64,000 nt of DNA from a marine actinobacterium MedAcidi-G3 (GTDB lineage: Bacteria > Actinomycetota > Acidimicrobiia > Acidimicrobiales > Poriferisodalaceae): NCBI GenBank assembly GCA_000817105.1, contig JUEP01000003.1, positions 1 to 64,000 of the forward strand, written 5' to 3'. Below the pieces are notes generated by a model, which did no database searches, was not told the origin of the DNA, and saw nothing but the letters and a program-made list of their open reading frames with translations. Positions 11,545 to 20,568 of this stretch are shown here, in pieces (the stretch's first letter is position 1; each line of letters begins with the position of its first letter). Position numbers and translations under genes: made by a program.

Positions 11545-12546
11545 TTAGTCGATAAATGGGAGTTTCAGATTGGGATCTGCTCCCAGATCTAAGGGTGATG
11601 GGCCTTGGCTTTGCATTCGCCACCAAGCAGTAGCGGCGACCATCGCAGCATTATCTGTGCACATTGCTCGGGAGGGAAGGAAACCTTGGATGCCGTCTTC
11701 GACGCATATATCTAAGGTTTTCTCTCGCAGTTCGCTGTTAGCTGCTACTCCTCCGGCTAAACAAATCCCTTTGGCTCCTATCTGGTGCGCTGCCTGTCGA
11801 GCCTTGTGAGTGAGAACGTCTACGACCGCTGCTTGGAATGATGCCGCTATGTCTGCTGTTTCGGCATCAGGGTTTTGTCGCACATAGTTGACTACCGCTG
11901 TTTTCAGTCCTGAGAACGAAAAGTTGAGGCCTTCGTTACGCATTGGAGGCGTAAATTTGATCGCGGCAGGGTCTCCTTCCTTGCTTAAATCGTCGATAGC
12001 TGGTCCTCCTGGGTAGCCAAGCCCCAAATATCGGGCCACCTTGTCAAACGCTTCTCCGGCTGCGTCGTCGACTGTGGCGCCTAGAAGTCTGTATTGTCCG
12101 TGATCTTGGAATTCAATCAGCATGGTGTGGCCGCCACTGACAAGCATCACAAGTAGTGGGAAGTCCATCTCCGGCTCTTCCAACAATGCTGCATATAGGT
12201 GGGCTTCATGGTGGTTGATACCAATAAACGGAACGTTCCAGCCAAGCGATAATGCTTTAGCTGCTGATACGCCTATGAGGAGGCTGCCGATGAGACCTGG
12301 TCCGTGCGTCGCTGAAACAACATCGATGTCTTGGTCGTTCACTCCCGCTTCGACCATGGCTTCAGCAATTACTGGAGTGAGTAATGATTCATGTGCTCGT
12401 CCTGCTATTTCAGGTACCACGCCCCCGTAGCGTGCGTGCAGGTCTACCTGACTGCTGACCACATTGGCGAGAACTTGATTGCCGTCAACCACAATGGCTG
12501 CTGCGGTTTCGTCACATGAGGTTTCAATTCCTAAGATCACAGTCAT
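11545..12546 (-). CDS. tsaD: tRNA N6-adenosine threonylcarbamoyltransferase TsaD
   Basis: The 333-residue Kae1/YgjD protein transfers threonylcarbamoyl from TC-AMP to A37 of ANN-decoding tRNAs (t6A). Metal ligands are in NHHEAH (H112 and H116), and the nucleotide-binding SGGHTMLIEF and CLAGGVAANSELR segments are present. It begins GIETSCDETA as usual. It overlaps rimI by four bases, and its partners tsaB and tsaE lie immediately upstream, so the transfer complex TsaB-TsaD-TsaE is encoded together. tsaC is not in the window. Confidence 0.97.
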   Translation of the reverse strand: MTVILGIETSCDETAAAIVVDGNQVLANVVSSQVDLHARYGGVVPEIAGRAHESLLTPVIAEAMVEAGVNDQDIDVVSATHGPGLIGSLLIGVSAAKALSLGWNVPFIGINHHEAHLYAALLEEPEMDFPLLVMLVSGGHTMLIEFQDHGQYRLLGATVDDAAGEAFDKVARYLGLGYPGGPAIDDLSKEGDPAAIKFTPPMRNEGLNFSFSGLKTAVVNYVRQNPDAETADIAASFQAAVVDVLTHKARQAAHQIGAKGICLAGGVAANSELREKTLDICVEDGIQGFLPSRAMCTDNAAMVAATAWWRMQSQGPSPLDLGADPNLKLPFID

Positions 12547-13079
12547 TGGTTTCCCCAGTCTGTCGTGCCTGGTATTTCACTTTCGATTTGTTTGAGGAGC
12601 GCCGTGTGGTCTGACTTTTGTATGTCATGGCACCACATCACTAATGCGTCTTCTCCGTTGTCGCCGTAGTAGCCAGCTCGAATTCCGGCGGGCGCATATC
12701 CGAACCGTCGGTAGAGGTTTTGGGCACGGTCATTTGATATTCGAACTTCGAGAGTCATGGCGTCAACGCCGTGGGTCATGCATCCACGATGAACTGCTAA
12801 CAGCAATCGGTTCGCGATACCAAGGCTTTGCGCTTCGGGATCAACTGCCACCGAGGTGATATGTCCTTCGTCATGAACAATCATTGCTCCTCCGTAACCG
12901 GCGACTCGGCCTTCGTGATAAGCCACGCAGTAGACCCTTTTGTCTCGCCGTCGGAGCTCGTCATGGTACATCGACGTAGACCACGGTTTTGTGTAGACCT
13001 GTTTGTCGATGCTGCGGATGGCGCGCACATGCCGCTTTCTCATTTGTTCAATAACGACGTGTGTTTCGGCGGTCATCAT
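12543..13079 (-). CDS. rimI: Ribosomal protein S18 alanine N-acetyltransferase RimI-like (GNAT)
   Basis: A GNAT acetyltransferase of 178 residues. The acetyl-CoA pyrophosphate loop is seen in DPEAQSLGIANRLL, and NDRAQNLYRRFGYAPAGIRAGYY is the conserved RimI C-terminal motif with NxxAxxLYxxxGF. ATG at 13079 is chosen because it overlaps the tsaB stop (ATGA). An in-frame upstream start at 13100 would overlap tsaB further. Placement between tsaB and tsaD is the usual actinobacterial order. S18 as substrate is inferred from the family; many RimI enzymes act more broadly. Confidence 0.88.
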   Translation of the reverse strand: MMTAETHVVIEQMRKRHVRAIRSIDKQVYTKPWSTSMYHDELRRRDKRVYCVAYHEGRVAGYGGAMIVHDEGHITSVAVDPEAQSLGIANRLLLAVHRGCMTHGVDAMTLEVRISNDRAQNLYRRFGYAPAGIRAGYYGDNGEDALVMWCHDIQKSDHTALLKQIESEIPGTTDWGNQ

Positions 13080-13774
13080 GAGCGTTCTCGTTGTTGCCAA
13101 TTGATTCTGGCGTCGGGGGCACGAAGGTAGAGGGGCGCGACTTCGGAAGGGGCAACAAATTCTTCACGCAACGCTCGAGGATGAGCTAGTTCTACGAGCG
13201 ATCCAGCGTTCGGATATCTGAATCCTTCTTGACCAATTTCAACACCTTGGAGGTTTTCGAATGTGTCTGCATAGCGTTGAGCTCCGTCACCCACTACTAG
13301 GCAGTCTTCGGCATTCGCGATGAGTTGATTGGCTACATTGTCTGGTTGATCAACGTGGGGTTCGGAGATTCGTTGTATGCCTCCTGCTGTTTTTCGGTAG
13401 GTGGCATAGAAGATTTCTCCGCGTCGCGCGTCGACTGTGGAGACAATCAGCCGGTCCGAGAATCGGGCGGGGAACGCCGCAAGGTCGAGGCTGGATATTC
13501 CGATCATTGGTACTTTGCAGGCATGCGCGATTGCTTTAGCTGTTGCCATCCCTACTCGAAGCCCAGTAAATAAACCTGGACCAATGTCAACGGCAACTAC
13601 TCCAATTTCGTTGAGGTCTATTTTGGTTTGGGCGCAAAGAAATTGGATAGCTGGGGCCAAAGTCTCAGCGTGGCGCCGATCTCGGGCGGTATGAAATGAG
13701 GCTATGACTCCTTCGTGGCCGCCGATTGCGACCCCTACTTGTGGGGTGGCTGTTTCTATACCGAGGACGAGCAC
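13076..13774 (-). CDS. tsaB: TsaB, t6A tRNA modification partner of TsaD
   Basis: The inactive ASKHA-fold paralogue of TsaD stabilises the t6A transferase complex. It starts VLVLGIETATPQVGVAIG and contains RRHAETLAPAIQFL and GPGLFTGLRVGMATAKA, the TsaB signature. I take the GTG one base after the tsaE stop as the start (232 residues), because a GGAG lies nine bases upstream and the protein then begins at the conserved beta strand. A longer ATG form from 13819 would overlap tsaE by 44 bases. It is coupled to rimI. Confidence 0.92.
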   Translation of the reverse strand: MLVLGIETATPQVGVAIGGHEGVIASFHTARDRRHAETLAPAIQFLCAQTKIDLNEIGVVAVDIGPGLFTGLRVGMATAKAIAHACKVPMIGISSLDLAAFPARFSDRLIVSTVDARRGEIFYATYRKTAGGIQRISEPHVDQPDNVANQLIANAEDCLVVGDGAQRYADTFENLQGVEIGQEGFRYPNAGSLVELAHPRALREEFVAPSEVAPLYLRAPDARINWQQRERS

Positions 13775-13775
13775 G

Positions 13776-14282
13776 TTAGAGATCTCCAGTTTCGGTGGTA
13801 GTCCACTCAGTCCAAACATCTTCTAGTTGTTGATTTCTAGATACCCACGAGCTTCCTACTGGCTCAATTTCGAGGACTCGCGCATCATCAATGTCTTCGG
13901 GGTGTCCAAGTTGGATTCGTATGCGAAGAAAGTCTCTTGGCAGTTCGGGTACGACTACTTCACCCCATTCAATGCAGATAGTTGCATGGTCTTCTAGGAG
14001 TTCCGGTAGGTCGAGATCAAGAACTTCAGCAAGATTGTCTAGGCGATAGACGTCTAGGTGGTGGAGGCGCAGGCGTCCTTCATAACTAGCAGCCAAAGTG
14101 AATGTGGGGCTCGTAACTTGTTCGGTAACGCCAAGTGCTGCGGCCAAGCCTTGCACAAAAGCAGTTTTTCCAGCTCCAAGGTCTCCTGACAGAAGAATCA
14201 CATCTCCTGGGAGCAGGATCGGTTCAAGAGCGGCGGCTACTTGCCTGGTGGCTTCAACGGAACGGGTTCGGACATGCAACAT
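13776..14282 (-). CDS. tsaE: TsaE, t6A modification ATPase
   Basis: The 168-residue P-loop ATPase regenerates the TsaBD complex after each t6A cycle. Walker A is GDLGAGKT (residues 33-40), followed by the TSPTFTL switch-like motif and a HHLDVYRL segment. The C-terminal 40 residues, rich in Asp, Glu, Trp and Thr, extend slightly past the compact family core. It sits between alr and tsaB, as in other actinobacteria. Confidence 0.94.
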   Translation of the reverse strand: MLHVRTRSVEATRQVAAALEPILLPGDVILLSGDLGAGKTAFVQGLAAALGVTEQVTSPTFTLAASYEGRLRLHHLDVYRLDNLAEVLDLDLPELLEDHATICIEWGEVVVPELPRDFLRIRIQLGHPEDIDDARVLEIEPVGSSWVSRNQQLEDVWTEWTTTETGDL

Positions 14283-14309
14283 GGTGGCTGACTTTGAGTG
14301 TACGACCGG

Positions 14310-15428
14310 TTATGTGTGCCAGCGACGTGGCACGCGCGCTGTTATTGCCGTCAAAATTTCGTATGGAATCGTTTCGGCCCATTCAGCTAGGTCCTCAACC
14401 GTAATTTGGTGGGCGTCTGAAGAACCGATCAGGGTCACTTCATCTCCGTTGTAGGCACTGGAGTCTTTTATGTCGATCATGGTTTGGTCCATGCATACGC
14501 GGCCAACGACATTGTGGAGTTGGTCATCAATAATCACTTGGGCTTTGTTGGAAAGTGCACGACGGTAACCGTCGGCATAACCGACCGGCAAAGTCACTAC
14601 TCGGGTAGCGGCTTGGGGTGCCCACGTACTGCCGTAACTAACAGGATTTCCTGCTTCTACTACTTTGAAGTAAATAACTTCACTCCGCCATGACAGCACT
14701 GGTTTGACTGCGATCTTTTCCTTCGTTTCCGTTGTGTGCGCGATTCCATAGAGCAGCAGTCCTGGACGAACAAGGTCAAGATGAGCTTCCGGTAATGCTG
14801 CGATGGCGGCTGAGTTAGCTATGTGACGTGTGGGGTACGGCAAGCTGTGTCGCGGATAGAACTCGAGAGCCTCAAGGAATCGTTCGAGTTGTAGCCGTGC
14901 GAATTCGAGTTGAGGTTCATCAGCAGAAGCGAAGTGGGTGAACACTCCTTCTACGTCAACTGCTGGGCATCGCAAAGCTGCTTCAAAAAGGGTGTCAGCG
15001 TTGTAATGGTGGACGCCGATACGTTCCATGCCAGTGTCGATTTTGAGGTGAACGATTGCTCTGGTATTCGCGGCTTCTGCGGCTTCGTTTATTTGCCAGA
15101 GTTTGTCTACTGACGGGGCAGTGAAGATCAGATTGTGTTCGAGAAATATTGGTATCTGTCTCTCTACGGCTCCTCCAAGTACGTGGATGGGTGTTGTAAT
15201 TCCTGCTTTTCGAAGGGTTACACCTTCTTCGACATAGGCAACCCCGAGACATGGCGTGTTGAGTTCTTCGAGTTTTGAGGCGACCTGTGTTATTCCATGA
15301 CCGTATGCGTCTGCTTTGATGATCGGCATCACTTGGGTGTGTCCAACATGTGCCTGAATAGCTTTGTAATTATTTTCTAACGCGGTGAGATTAATGTCGC
15401 ACCAGGTGGGGCGCTGGGTGTCATTCAT
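14310..15428 (-). CDS. alr: Alanine racemase
   Basis: A 372-residue fold-type III PLP enzyme that makes D-alanine for peptidoglycan. The PLP lysine is K38 in IIKADAYGHG, and the second-domain catalytic tyrosine is in NPVSYGSTWAP. VGRVCMDQTMIDI is the conserved C-terminal motif. It overlaps the nnr stop by four bases and precedes tsaE by 27. Together with acpS, the glmS-like gene and glmM it makes an envelope-precursor supply block. Confidence 0.97.
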   Translation of the reverse strand: MNDTQRPTWCDINLTALENNYKAIQAHVGHTQVMPIIKADAYGHGITQVASKLEELNTPCLGVAYVEEGVTLRKAGITTPIHVLGGAVERQIPIFLEHNLIFTAPSVDKLWQINEAAEAANTRAIVHLKIDTGMERIGVHHYNADTLFEAALRCPAVDVEGVFTHFASADEPQLEFARLQLERFLEALEFYPRHSLPYPTRHIANSAAIAALPEAHLDLVRPGLLLYGIAHTTETKEKIAVKPVLSWRSEVIYFKVVEAGNPVSYGSTWAPQAATRVVTLPVGYADGYRRALSNKAQVIIDDQLHNVVGRVCMDQTMIDIKDSSAYNGDEVTLIGSSDAHQITVEDLAEWAETIPYEILTAITARVPRRWHT

Positions 15429-16762
15429 TTCGTCAACATCTCCGATCGGGCGGATTGGAGTAGCAGTGGAAGATCGCTAGCCGTCATGTCGGGTTGGGCG
15501 AGTTGGGCTGCTTGTCCATGCCAATGGGCAGCTGCGGCTGCGGCTAAGTGAATTGGTGTGTTTCGGATTACAGCTCCAATGATTCCTGTTAATACGTCCC
15601 CGGTACCTGCGGTCGCCAGGCGTTGGTTAGCGTTGCGTACGAAGATTAGATCGCCATTGGTGTCGCTAACGAGCGTTGTTGGGCCTTTAAGGAGAACAGC
15701 ACTGTTTTTGGCTGCGCTTCGCACAGCAGCGCACCGGTCCAAGGCTGGGGGCGCGCCGGTGAGTTTTTCGAATTCGCCATCGTGTGGTGTGAGCACCGTG
15801 GTCGAAGCACTGCGTATAACACATGTTGGGTGGGTAGCAACTGCCGTAAGGCCGTCGGCGTCGACGACCGTTGGAATGGGTGATCGCTCTATAAGTTCGG
15901 CTGTCATAGCAACGGTTTCAGGGTCAGTTCCTAGGCCTGGTCCAATGAGTAGAGCTGCGAACCGGTCAAGATCTTTTAGAACTTCTGGAACCAAAGTTGC
16001 TGCGGTGATCTTTCGTTGAACTGCCTCTGGGGGCATGTCATTCGATTGCAGGTTTATTGTGGGTGAAGAGACCACGACCATCCCAGCTCCGGCTCGTAGC
16101 GCCCCGCTAGCCGCTAATTGAGCAGCGCCAATCATCCCGGGCGACGCAGCAATGAGTCGGACTGCGTTGGTCCATTTGTGATCTGTAGTTGTTCGTTGAG
16201 ACAACACGGGCGCCAGATCCTGGTCGGTGATGAGGCTGGATCGGGAGCCTTCGATATTGAGACCTAGGTCAGCTATCTCTATTTCGCCCGCTCGGCTGGC
16301 ACCGGGTTCGAGCAATAGGCCAGGCTTTAAAGCTCCGAAGGTGATGGTGCGTTTTGCTTGAAGTGACCCACGGTCTTCTCCGGTAAGCCCGTCTATGCCC
16401 GAGGGAATATCTACTGCTAAAACGGGACATGATGGTTGAGGCGGTGGTTCCCATTCGTCTCGGAACCCTGTTCCATACGCTGCATCGATAACAAGATCTG
16501 CTTGCGCGAGAACGTCTGGTCCGGGACTGCAGATTTTGCATCTGACGCCGCGCCGTTGGAGCACTTGCGCTGCTACTTTCCCATCTTGGCCATTATTTCC
16601 TTTTCCGGCAATGACGGTTACTCGCCGGCCATAACTGCCTCCCAGCATGCGTAATGCTGCGTTTGCAATTGCGTAACCGGCACGTTGGATCAGAACTTCC
16701 TCAGGTTCGGTTGCTTGCGCGTCGATCACTTTCATTTCTGCGGGGGTGACGACTGGTAGCAC
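15425..16762 (-). CDS. nnr: Bifunctional NAD(P)HX epimerase / ADP-dependent NAD(P)HX dehydratase
   Basis: A 445-residue repair enzyme for hydrated NADH and NADPH. The N-terminal YjeF_N half (about 1-190) has the GKGNNGQDGKVAA loop and VLAVDIPSGIDGLTG. The C-terminal ribokinase-like half has LLIGPGLGTDPE, VLTPHDGEFEKLTG and the AGTGDVLTGIIGA anion hole with its catalytic Asp. The epimerase half looks slightly short but keeps its motifs. It overlaps alr by four bases and follows acpS by six. Confidence 0.93.
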   Translation of the reverse strand: MLPVVTPAEMKVIDAQATEPEEVLIQRAGYAIANAALRMLGGSYGRRVTVIAGKGNNGQDGKVAAQVLQRRGVRCKICSPGPDVLAQADLVIDAAYGTGFRDEWEPPPQPSCPVLAVDIPSGIDGLTGEDRGSLQAKRTITFGALKPGLLLEPGASRAGEIEIADLGLNIEGSRSSLITDQDLAPVLSQRTTTDHKWTNAVRLIAASPGMIGAAQLAASGALRAGAGMVVVSSPTINLQSNDMPPEAVQRKITAATLVPEVLKDLDRFAALLIGPGLGTDPETVAMTAELIERSPIPTVVDADGLTAVATHPTCVIRSASTTVLTPHDGEFEKLTGAPPALDRCAAVRSAAKNSAVLLKGPTTLVSDTNGDLIFVRNANQRLATAGTGDVLTGIIGAVIRNTPIHLAAAAAAHWHGQAAQLAQPDMTASDLPLLLQSARSEMLTK

Positions 16763-16768
16763 AGTGTT

Positions 16769-17134
16769 CTATTCCGCTATGACGAGGGCTTCGGCGGTTG
16801 ACGTTGTGTGGCTTAGAGAGATATGCCACTTGTTAACCCCATTGCGGGTAGCTAACTCAGCCGCAGAGCCATGGAGTTGCAGTCCTGGTTTTCCAGTTAT
16901 GTCTTTGGTGATTTCTATCTCTCGGAACCGAATTTTTCCTAAACCCACTCCTAGTGCTTTCATTACCGCCTCTTTGGCAGCAAAACGCACCGCAAGTCGT
17001 TCGGCGGGGTCCACCGCAGAATTGCAATAAAGCAGTTCTTCATGTGTAAAGAGGCGGTCTCTGATTTTGTGCCGTCGCTGCAGTACGTTGCGGAACCGAT
17101 CGACGTCTACAAGGTCAAGGCCGACACCGATCAT
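16769..17134 (-). CDS. acpS: Holo-[acyl-carrier-protein] synthase
   Basis: A 121-residue AcpS-type phosphopantetheinyl transferase that activates ACP. The N-terminal Mg site is in MIGVGLDLVDVDRF and the second motif is VRFAAKEAVMKALG. HISLSHT near the C-terminus is also typical. I start at the ATG at 17134, which overlaps the upstream stop (ATGA); a TTG nine bases further upstream is less likely. It lies between the GlmS-like gene and nnr, the usual place. Confidence 0.94.
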   Translation of the reverse strand: MIGVGLDLVDVDRFRNVLQRRHKIRDRLFTHEELLYCNSAVDPAERLAVRFAAKEAVMKALGVGLGKIRFREIEITKDITGKPGLQLHGSAAELATRNGVNKWHISLSHTTSTAEALVIAE

Positions 17135-20100
17135 GATGTCCAATGCTCCGCCAAAACGTATACGGGCCGGGTTAGGAGGTCGACGACTTTGATGGTGGAG
17201 AGGATGTCGTCACGAAAGGAGGGGTGAGATTCGGTCACGGCGTCTTGAAGTGCGCCGTATCTTCCTCGATATCCCTGCAGCACAGATCTCATTGCGGGGG
17301 TGGATAGATATTCGTGGAATCTGCAGTGAAGAAGAGTAAGCCCCGTTGTTTGGTTATCTTTCACCTCTGGAATGTGGATGATGCTGCGGCCATCACTTCC
17401 GACACTTACCATGACTTCTTTTTCGAAGGCAGCTCTGTGTTTACCGCCTCGCAAAATCGGGTTGGTATCAGTCCTCGAGGCTATGCCTGAAGCGATTCCT
17501 CCACGATCTACAACTTGGACTGTTGCTTGCGCTTCGACATCTCCTTCTATTCGGTACCGCGTCCAACCGGTCACTTCCGCTACTGAAGCGTCTAGGCCGG
17601 CCAGGGTCCGTAGTTCTCGATAGGAAAGACGATCTCGGGGGGTGCCAGCATCGAGAGCAGCTATCGCGAGTGTTGATCGGAGAAGAGTTTCGTCGGACCG
17701 AGATATCCCCACAGTCACCGTTTTCGCTTGGTGTTTGATCGCGTCGACTGGTCGGGTCAGCTCATCTATCGCTTTGGTGAGGGCTGCATTCAGGTCGTCA
17801 ATAACAACTCCAGGTCGACCAACTTTGCCGACATCTATCTGGTAACTGTCGAGTGACGCTACGCCTAATGCGTATCTCAGGATGGTTACTACCTTGGCGG
17901 CGGTACTAGCTTCGAGATGACCGTCATAAACCGATGCTCGCAGTCCATCTAGAAATTGGCTTCCCGGTGTCGCTAAATCGTCTTTCAACTGTTCGAAGTC
18001 ACCATCTTCGAGGCTTCCCTCTGCAATAAGGCTCTCGAGTGTCGAACGCATTTGGCGCAATGGAAGAGCTTGACCGTCGATTGCTAGCGCCGCTTCATAC
18101 CCAAATAAGTGGCCAACAATGGTGGCCAAGATGAAATCGAGCGAAGGATGTAGTTGCGGAACTGTGAGGAGCTCCACAGCTGCTTCAAACCTTGATTCAT
18201 TCTCGCTAGCTACAACAATTGGAACTGCTTTGTGCGCGCGATATATCGCTACTTCTTTGGCGACGTCATCAATGTTTGATCCGCTGAGTCCCGCGGCGCA
18301 CACAAAGATAAGTGGCTCTGACGAGAGGTCTATGTGTTTTTTATCTTCGGTACCATCCTCTGGGATGGCCTTGTAACAAAGCTCTGAAAGCTTGATTCGA
18401 ATTTCGTTAGCTGCGATTCGGTTGGGACCATTTCCTACAACTGCCCAATACCGTTTCTGGGGAGCATGGCGTTGCGCCGCAGCCGCGACAGCTGGGCGTG
18501 TAGATATTGCTTGTTCCATCGATTTCGGGAGTTGACGCAGCGCGTAAAGGATCTCATTCTGATCTCGCGTCTGGTCAACAAGATTTGCTATCGCGCTACT
18601 GAGTAAGACGCCTGCCACCACTTGTGCATAAAAGGCTTTGGTGGATGCAACTGACATTTCAACATCACGGCCGTCCGATGTGTATAGAACTCCATGAGAT
18701 TTATCGGTGAGGTCACTACCGCGTCGGTTGACTATTGCGATGATGTGACCGCCGCGTTGCCGGATCAGATCAACTGTTCGATTGGTGTCTGTTGTCGTCC
18801 CCGACTGGCTTACTGCTACAACCAAAGTGTCCGACATGTCGGTGGCCATCGAGAAGCCACTGACTTCCGTAGCCAGTTGGGCTTCAACTGATACTTCGAG
18901 ACCCTCCAGTAGTGGACTGAGAAATTGAGGAATTGTTCGCGCGGCCACCGCAGCAGTTCCTTGGCCGATTGCGATGATCTTTTTTATTTGTTTGTTTTTT
19001 AACGAATCCCTGGTCTTGTCGGGGATCACATCTGGACCAAGTTGAACTCGGAGGGTTCCCTCCACTTCGATGATGCGTCCACGAAGTGTTTTGTGCACTG
19101 ATTCAGGGGCTTCGTGGATTTCTTTGAGGAGGAAATGGGGGGCGTCACCTCGGTCAATGTCGCGGGTGGTGATGTCGGAGGTCGTTATTTCATCTTGTTC
19201 AACGGGTAATTCAGTTCCGTCATATGCAATACGCGTTATACCTTCGAGGTCACCGGCTTTGGCGGCATCAAGTTGAATGATCTGACCTGCACTCGATATT
19301 GGGTTATCGGGATCTGCGGGTTTTTCTCCGTCCATCCTTATCCATTCGGAGGCATTTTCTATAACTCCGTATGGCTCACTAGCAACCACGTAGGAATTGT
19401 CTGCCAGGCCGACATATATGGCCTGACCACTTCCTCGTAACGCGAGTGAGAGTTTGTGAGGTTGTGCGGCGTTATGGCTAGCGATAGCCATTGAACCTTC
19501 GAAGGTTGAGACGGTGGCACGAAAAGCTTCGAGGTCACTGACCGTTGAGGTGAGTTGTCTGCTGATGAGGGCAGGAATGACCTTGGCGTCAGTAGTGATC
19601 TCCGCTGGGATATCTAGCTTCGCTAGTTCAGTTAGATCCATGTAGTTGTCTATGTCACCGTTAAGCACAGCTGACACATACTGCTCGTCACCATGTGTGG
19701 CTTCTTGTGAGTCGACTGGGTGAGCGTTCGCTTCAGAGATAACTCCGACACTGGCCCAACGAGTGTGCCCGAGAACGGTAACCGTAGATTCGGGGCTCAG
19801 CAGGGCTTCTCGCAGTACTTCATCGCGACGAATGGCGGCTCTAATGACTTTGCTGTTGTCGCCAAGATCTCCTATTTCCGCTGCGTTCTTGTAGACAAAA
19901 GCTATGTGCGTTCCGCAGTCGCGAATCGCGCCTGATCGCAAAATAAGGTCTTTAAAGCGAGAACCTTCAAGCGCGCTCGCCGGGAGGTTGTGATTCGCTA
20001 CGAAGACTTCGATGCCTGCTGAGTCTCGCCCACGAACCTCGAGTCGGTCTAATGCCGACAGGGCGGTCTGAATTGACATCAACCCTGGGAGGGCATTGGG

Positions 20101-20526
20101 GTCTGGTGTTCCTCCAGCTAGGTCAATAATTGCCTCAGCAGTTCGCAAGTGATCTCGTTCTATCGCCCACATTGAGTCGCGTACCCCAAGTAGACAGGAG
20201 TTCAGTTGTTCCAAGTCAATAGATAAATGGTCTAGGCGTCTATCAATCGCTTGAAGGGCTTCGTTAGCCCTCAGAATTTCGCCTTGGATCGCTAATGCCG
20301 AAGACCGGTCGAAGACAAGCATGCCAATCCCTGGAACAGTTCGCAGTTCTTTCTCTATTTCAGAAAGCAATTCCCCGGCTTGGGTTATTTGCTCTGAAAA
20401 ATCTTCATGATCTTCGAGAGTCGATTGAAGAAAGGTGACGGCAGAATTAAAACGGGGAAGGATCCTTTCAGAACTGAGGTTTTCTTCGTATTCGCGTCCT
20501 CGAAGAACAGCGATTATGCCGCACAT
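17131..20526 (-). CDS. Giant GlmS-like protein: split glutaminase domain, two SIS domains, unknown C-terminal region
   Basis: An 1131-residue relative of glutamine-fructose-6-phosphate aminotransferase, about 520 residues longer than ordinary GlmS. It starts MCGIIAVLRG with nucleophile Cys2. A largely helical insertion (about 11-160) separates this from RLEVRGRDSAGIEV. GHTRWASVG (R256), LNGDIDNY (N289, G290) and TTDAKVI (D313) complete an intact glutaminase site. SIS1 (about 510-650) has VSQSGTTTDT and MSVASTKAF. SIS2 (about 690-820) keeps E708, K712, E715 and H731 at the exact spacing of E. coli E481, K485, E488 and H504. The usual KPRNLAKSVTVE tail with Lys603 is absent; the matching stretch reads ALPLRQMRSTLESL. 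Residues 830-1131 match nothing I recognise. It occupies the glmS slot between glmM and acpS, so UDP-GlcNAc supply is the likely role, but the activity is inferred. Confidence 0.8.
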   Translation of the reverse strand: MCGIIAVLRGREYEENLSSERILPRFNSAVTFLQSTLEDHEDFSEQITQAGELLSEIEKELRTVPGIGMLVFDRSSALAIQGEILRANEALQAIDRRLDHLSIDLEQLNSCLLGVRDSMWAIERDHLRTAEAIIDLAGGTPDPNALPGLMSIQTALSALDRLEVRGRDSAGIEVFVANHNLPASALEGSRFKDLILRSGAIRDCGTHIAFVYKNAAEIGDLGDNSKVIRAAIRRDEVLREALLSPESTVTVLGHTRWASVGVISEANAHPVDSQEATHGDEQYVSAVLNGDIDNYMDLTELAKLDIPAEITTDAKVIPALISRQLTSTVSDLEAFRATVSTFEGSMAIASHNAAQPHKLSLALRGSGQAIYVGLADNSYVVASEPYGVIENASEWIRMDGEKPADPDNPISSAGQIIQLDAAKAGDLEGITRIAYDGTELPVEQDEITTSDITTRDIDRGDAPHFLLKEIHEAPESVHKTLRGRIIEVEGTLRVQLGPDVIPDKTRDSLKNKQIKKIIAIGQGTAAVAARTIPQFLSPLLEGLEVSVEAQLATEVSGFSMATDMSDTLVVAVSQSGTTTDTNRTVDLIRQRGGHIIAIVNRRGSDLTDKSHGVLYTSDGRDVEMSVASTKAFYAQVVAGVLLSSAIANLVDQTRDQNEILYALRQLPKSMEQAISTRPAVAAAAQRHAPQKRYWAVVGNGPNRIAANEIRIKLSELCYKAIPEDGTEDKKHIDLSSEPLIFVCAAGLSGSNIDDVAKEVAIYRAHKAVPIVVASENESRFEAAVELLTVPQLHPSLDFILATIVGHLFGYEAALAIDGQALPLRQMRSTLESLIAEGSLEDGDFEQLKDDLATPGSQFLDGLRASVYDGHLEASTAAKVVTILRYALGVASLDSYQIDVGKVGRPGVVIDDLNAALTKAIDELTRPVDAIKHQAKTVTVGISRSDETLLRSTLAIAALDAGTPRDRLSYRELRTLAGLDASVAEVTGWTRYRIEGDVEAQATVQVVDRGGIASGIASRTDTNPILRGGKHRAAFEKEVMVSVGSDGRSIIHIPEVKDNQTTGLTLLHCRFHEYLSTPAMRSVLQGYRGRYGALQDAVTESHPSFRDDILSTIKVVDLLTRPVYVLAEHWTS

Positions 20527-20568
20527 ACAGTTGAGGGTAGCGGCGGTGAGGTCGCTGTTATTCGCGGT

